Part shown: positions 5,671-5,731 of the stretch, piece after piece
Layout of the letters: every line of letters starts with the position of its first letter
Position numbering within the stretch: the first letter of the stretch is position 1
Origin: Thermoplasmata archaeon
GTDB taxonomy: Archaea > Thermoplasmatota > Thermoplasmata > GCA-020350865
Reading direction: 5' to 3'
Length of the DNA: 5,731 nt
Assembly: GCA_020351895.1 (NCBI GenBank)
Contig: CP070672.1
Span: 4,154,409 to 4,160,139, forward strand
The notes under the pieces: generated by a model
Told to the model about the DNA's origin: nothing
What the model saw: the letters and a program-made list of their open reading frames with translations, nothing else
The model's database searches: none
Made by a program: the position numbers and the translations under genes

Positions 5671-5680
5671 TTTTTTATAT
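5671..5680 (-). promoter_or_regulatory. Candidate distal TATA box, minus strand
   Basis: Minus-strand ATATAAAAAA is the best TATA match in this upstream region. Initiation about 25 bases downstream would fall near 5650, leaving a leader of about 100 bases before the membrane-protein gene. GGAGGTG lies between it and the predicted initiation point. Confidence 0.4.
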
Positions 5681-5731
5681 GGTAGCAACAAGTGAATGAT
5701 TTAACCCATTCATTTACATGTTCCATGTTGG

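Noticed and set aside
5693..5712. Inverted repeat TGAATG-N8-CATTCA near the right edge
   Set aside because: Only 6 bp per arm with an 8-base spacer in AT-rich DNA, so it is too weak to call, and its context is cut by the window edge.

Overview
The window looks archaeal, most likely a euryarchaeote of the Thermoplasmata kind; this placement is an inference. The grounds are a protein of the tetraether lipid synthase family, Shine-Dalgarno sites of the archaeal GGTGAT/GGAGGTG type, AT-rich TATA-like boxes upstream of genes, T-rich termination signals, and small zinc-ribbon and membrane proteins of a kind common in archaea. There is no rRNA, tRNA, mobile element or CRISPR array.

Layout. Bases 1-165 hold the C-terminal end of an unrecognised plus-strand gene, followed by a T-rich stretch that suits an archaeal terminator. 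A 320-base spacer leads to a plus-strand radical SAM protein (486-2075) that I assign to the tetraether synthase (Tes, MJ0619/COG1964-like) family. After a short intergenic region with a TATA-like box comes a small plus-strand zinc-ribbon membrane protein. Its full reading frame only makes sense if translation begins at an AUA codon at 2190. The remainder is a minus-strand cluster read right to left: a two-pass membrane protein with an outside domain and a proline-rich acidic tail (4725-5546), a cobalamin-binding radical SAM enzyme (3229-4656), and a six-pass cysteine-containing membrane protein resembling DUF2085 (2525-3232). The last two are coupled by a TTGA stop/start overlap. The zinc-ribbon gene and the last minus-strand gene meet tail to tail and share a TTAA palindrome that supplies both stop codons.

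How they may work together. Tes joins phytanyl chains of archaeal lipids end to end. Known GDGT ring synthases (Grs) are radical SAM proteins, and as I recall they carry cobalamin-binding domains like the enzyme here. A Tes homologue within about 1.2 kb of a cobalamin radical SAM enzyme that is itself co-translated with a membrane protein suggests a membrane-lipid modification neighbourhood. The Tes call is well supported at family level. The lipid role of the second enzyme is a hypothesis from domain type and context. The membrane proteins have no assignable function.
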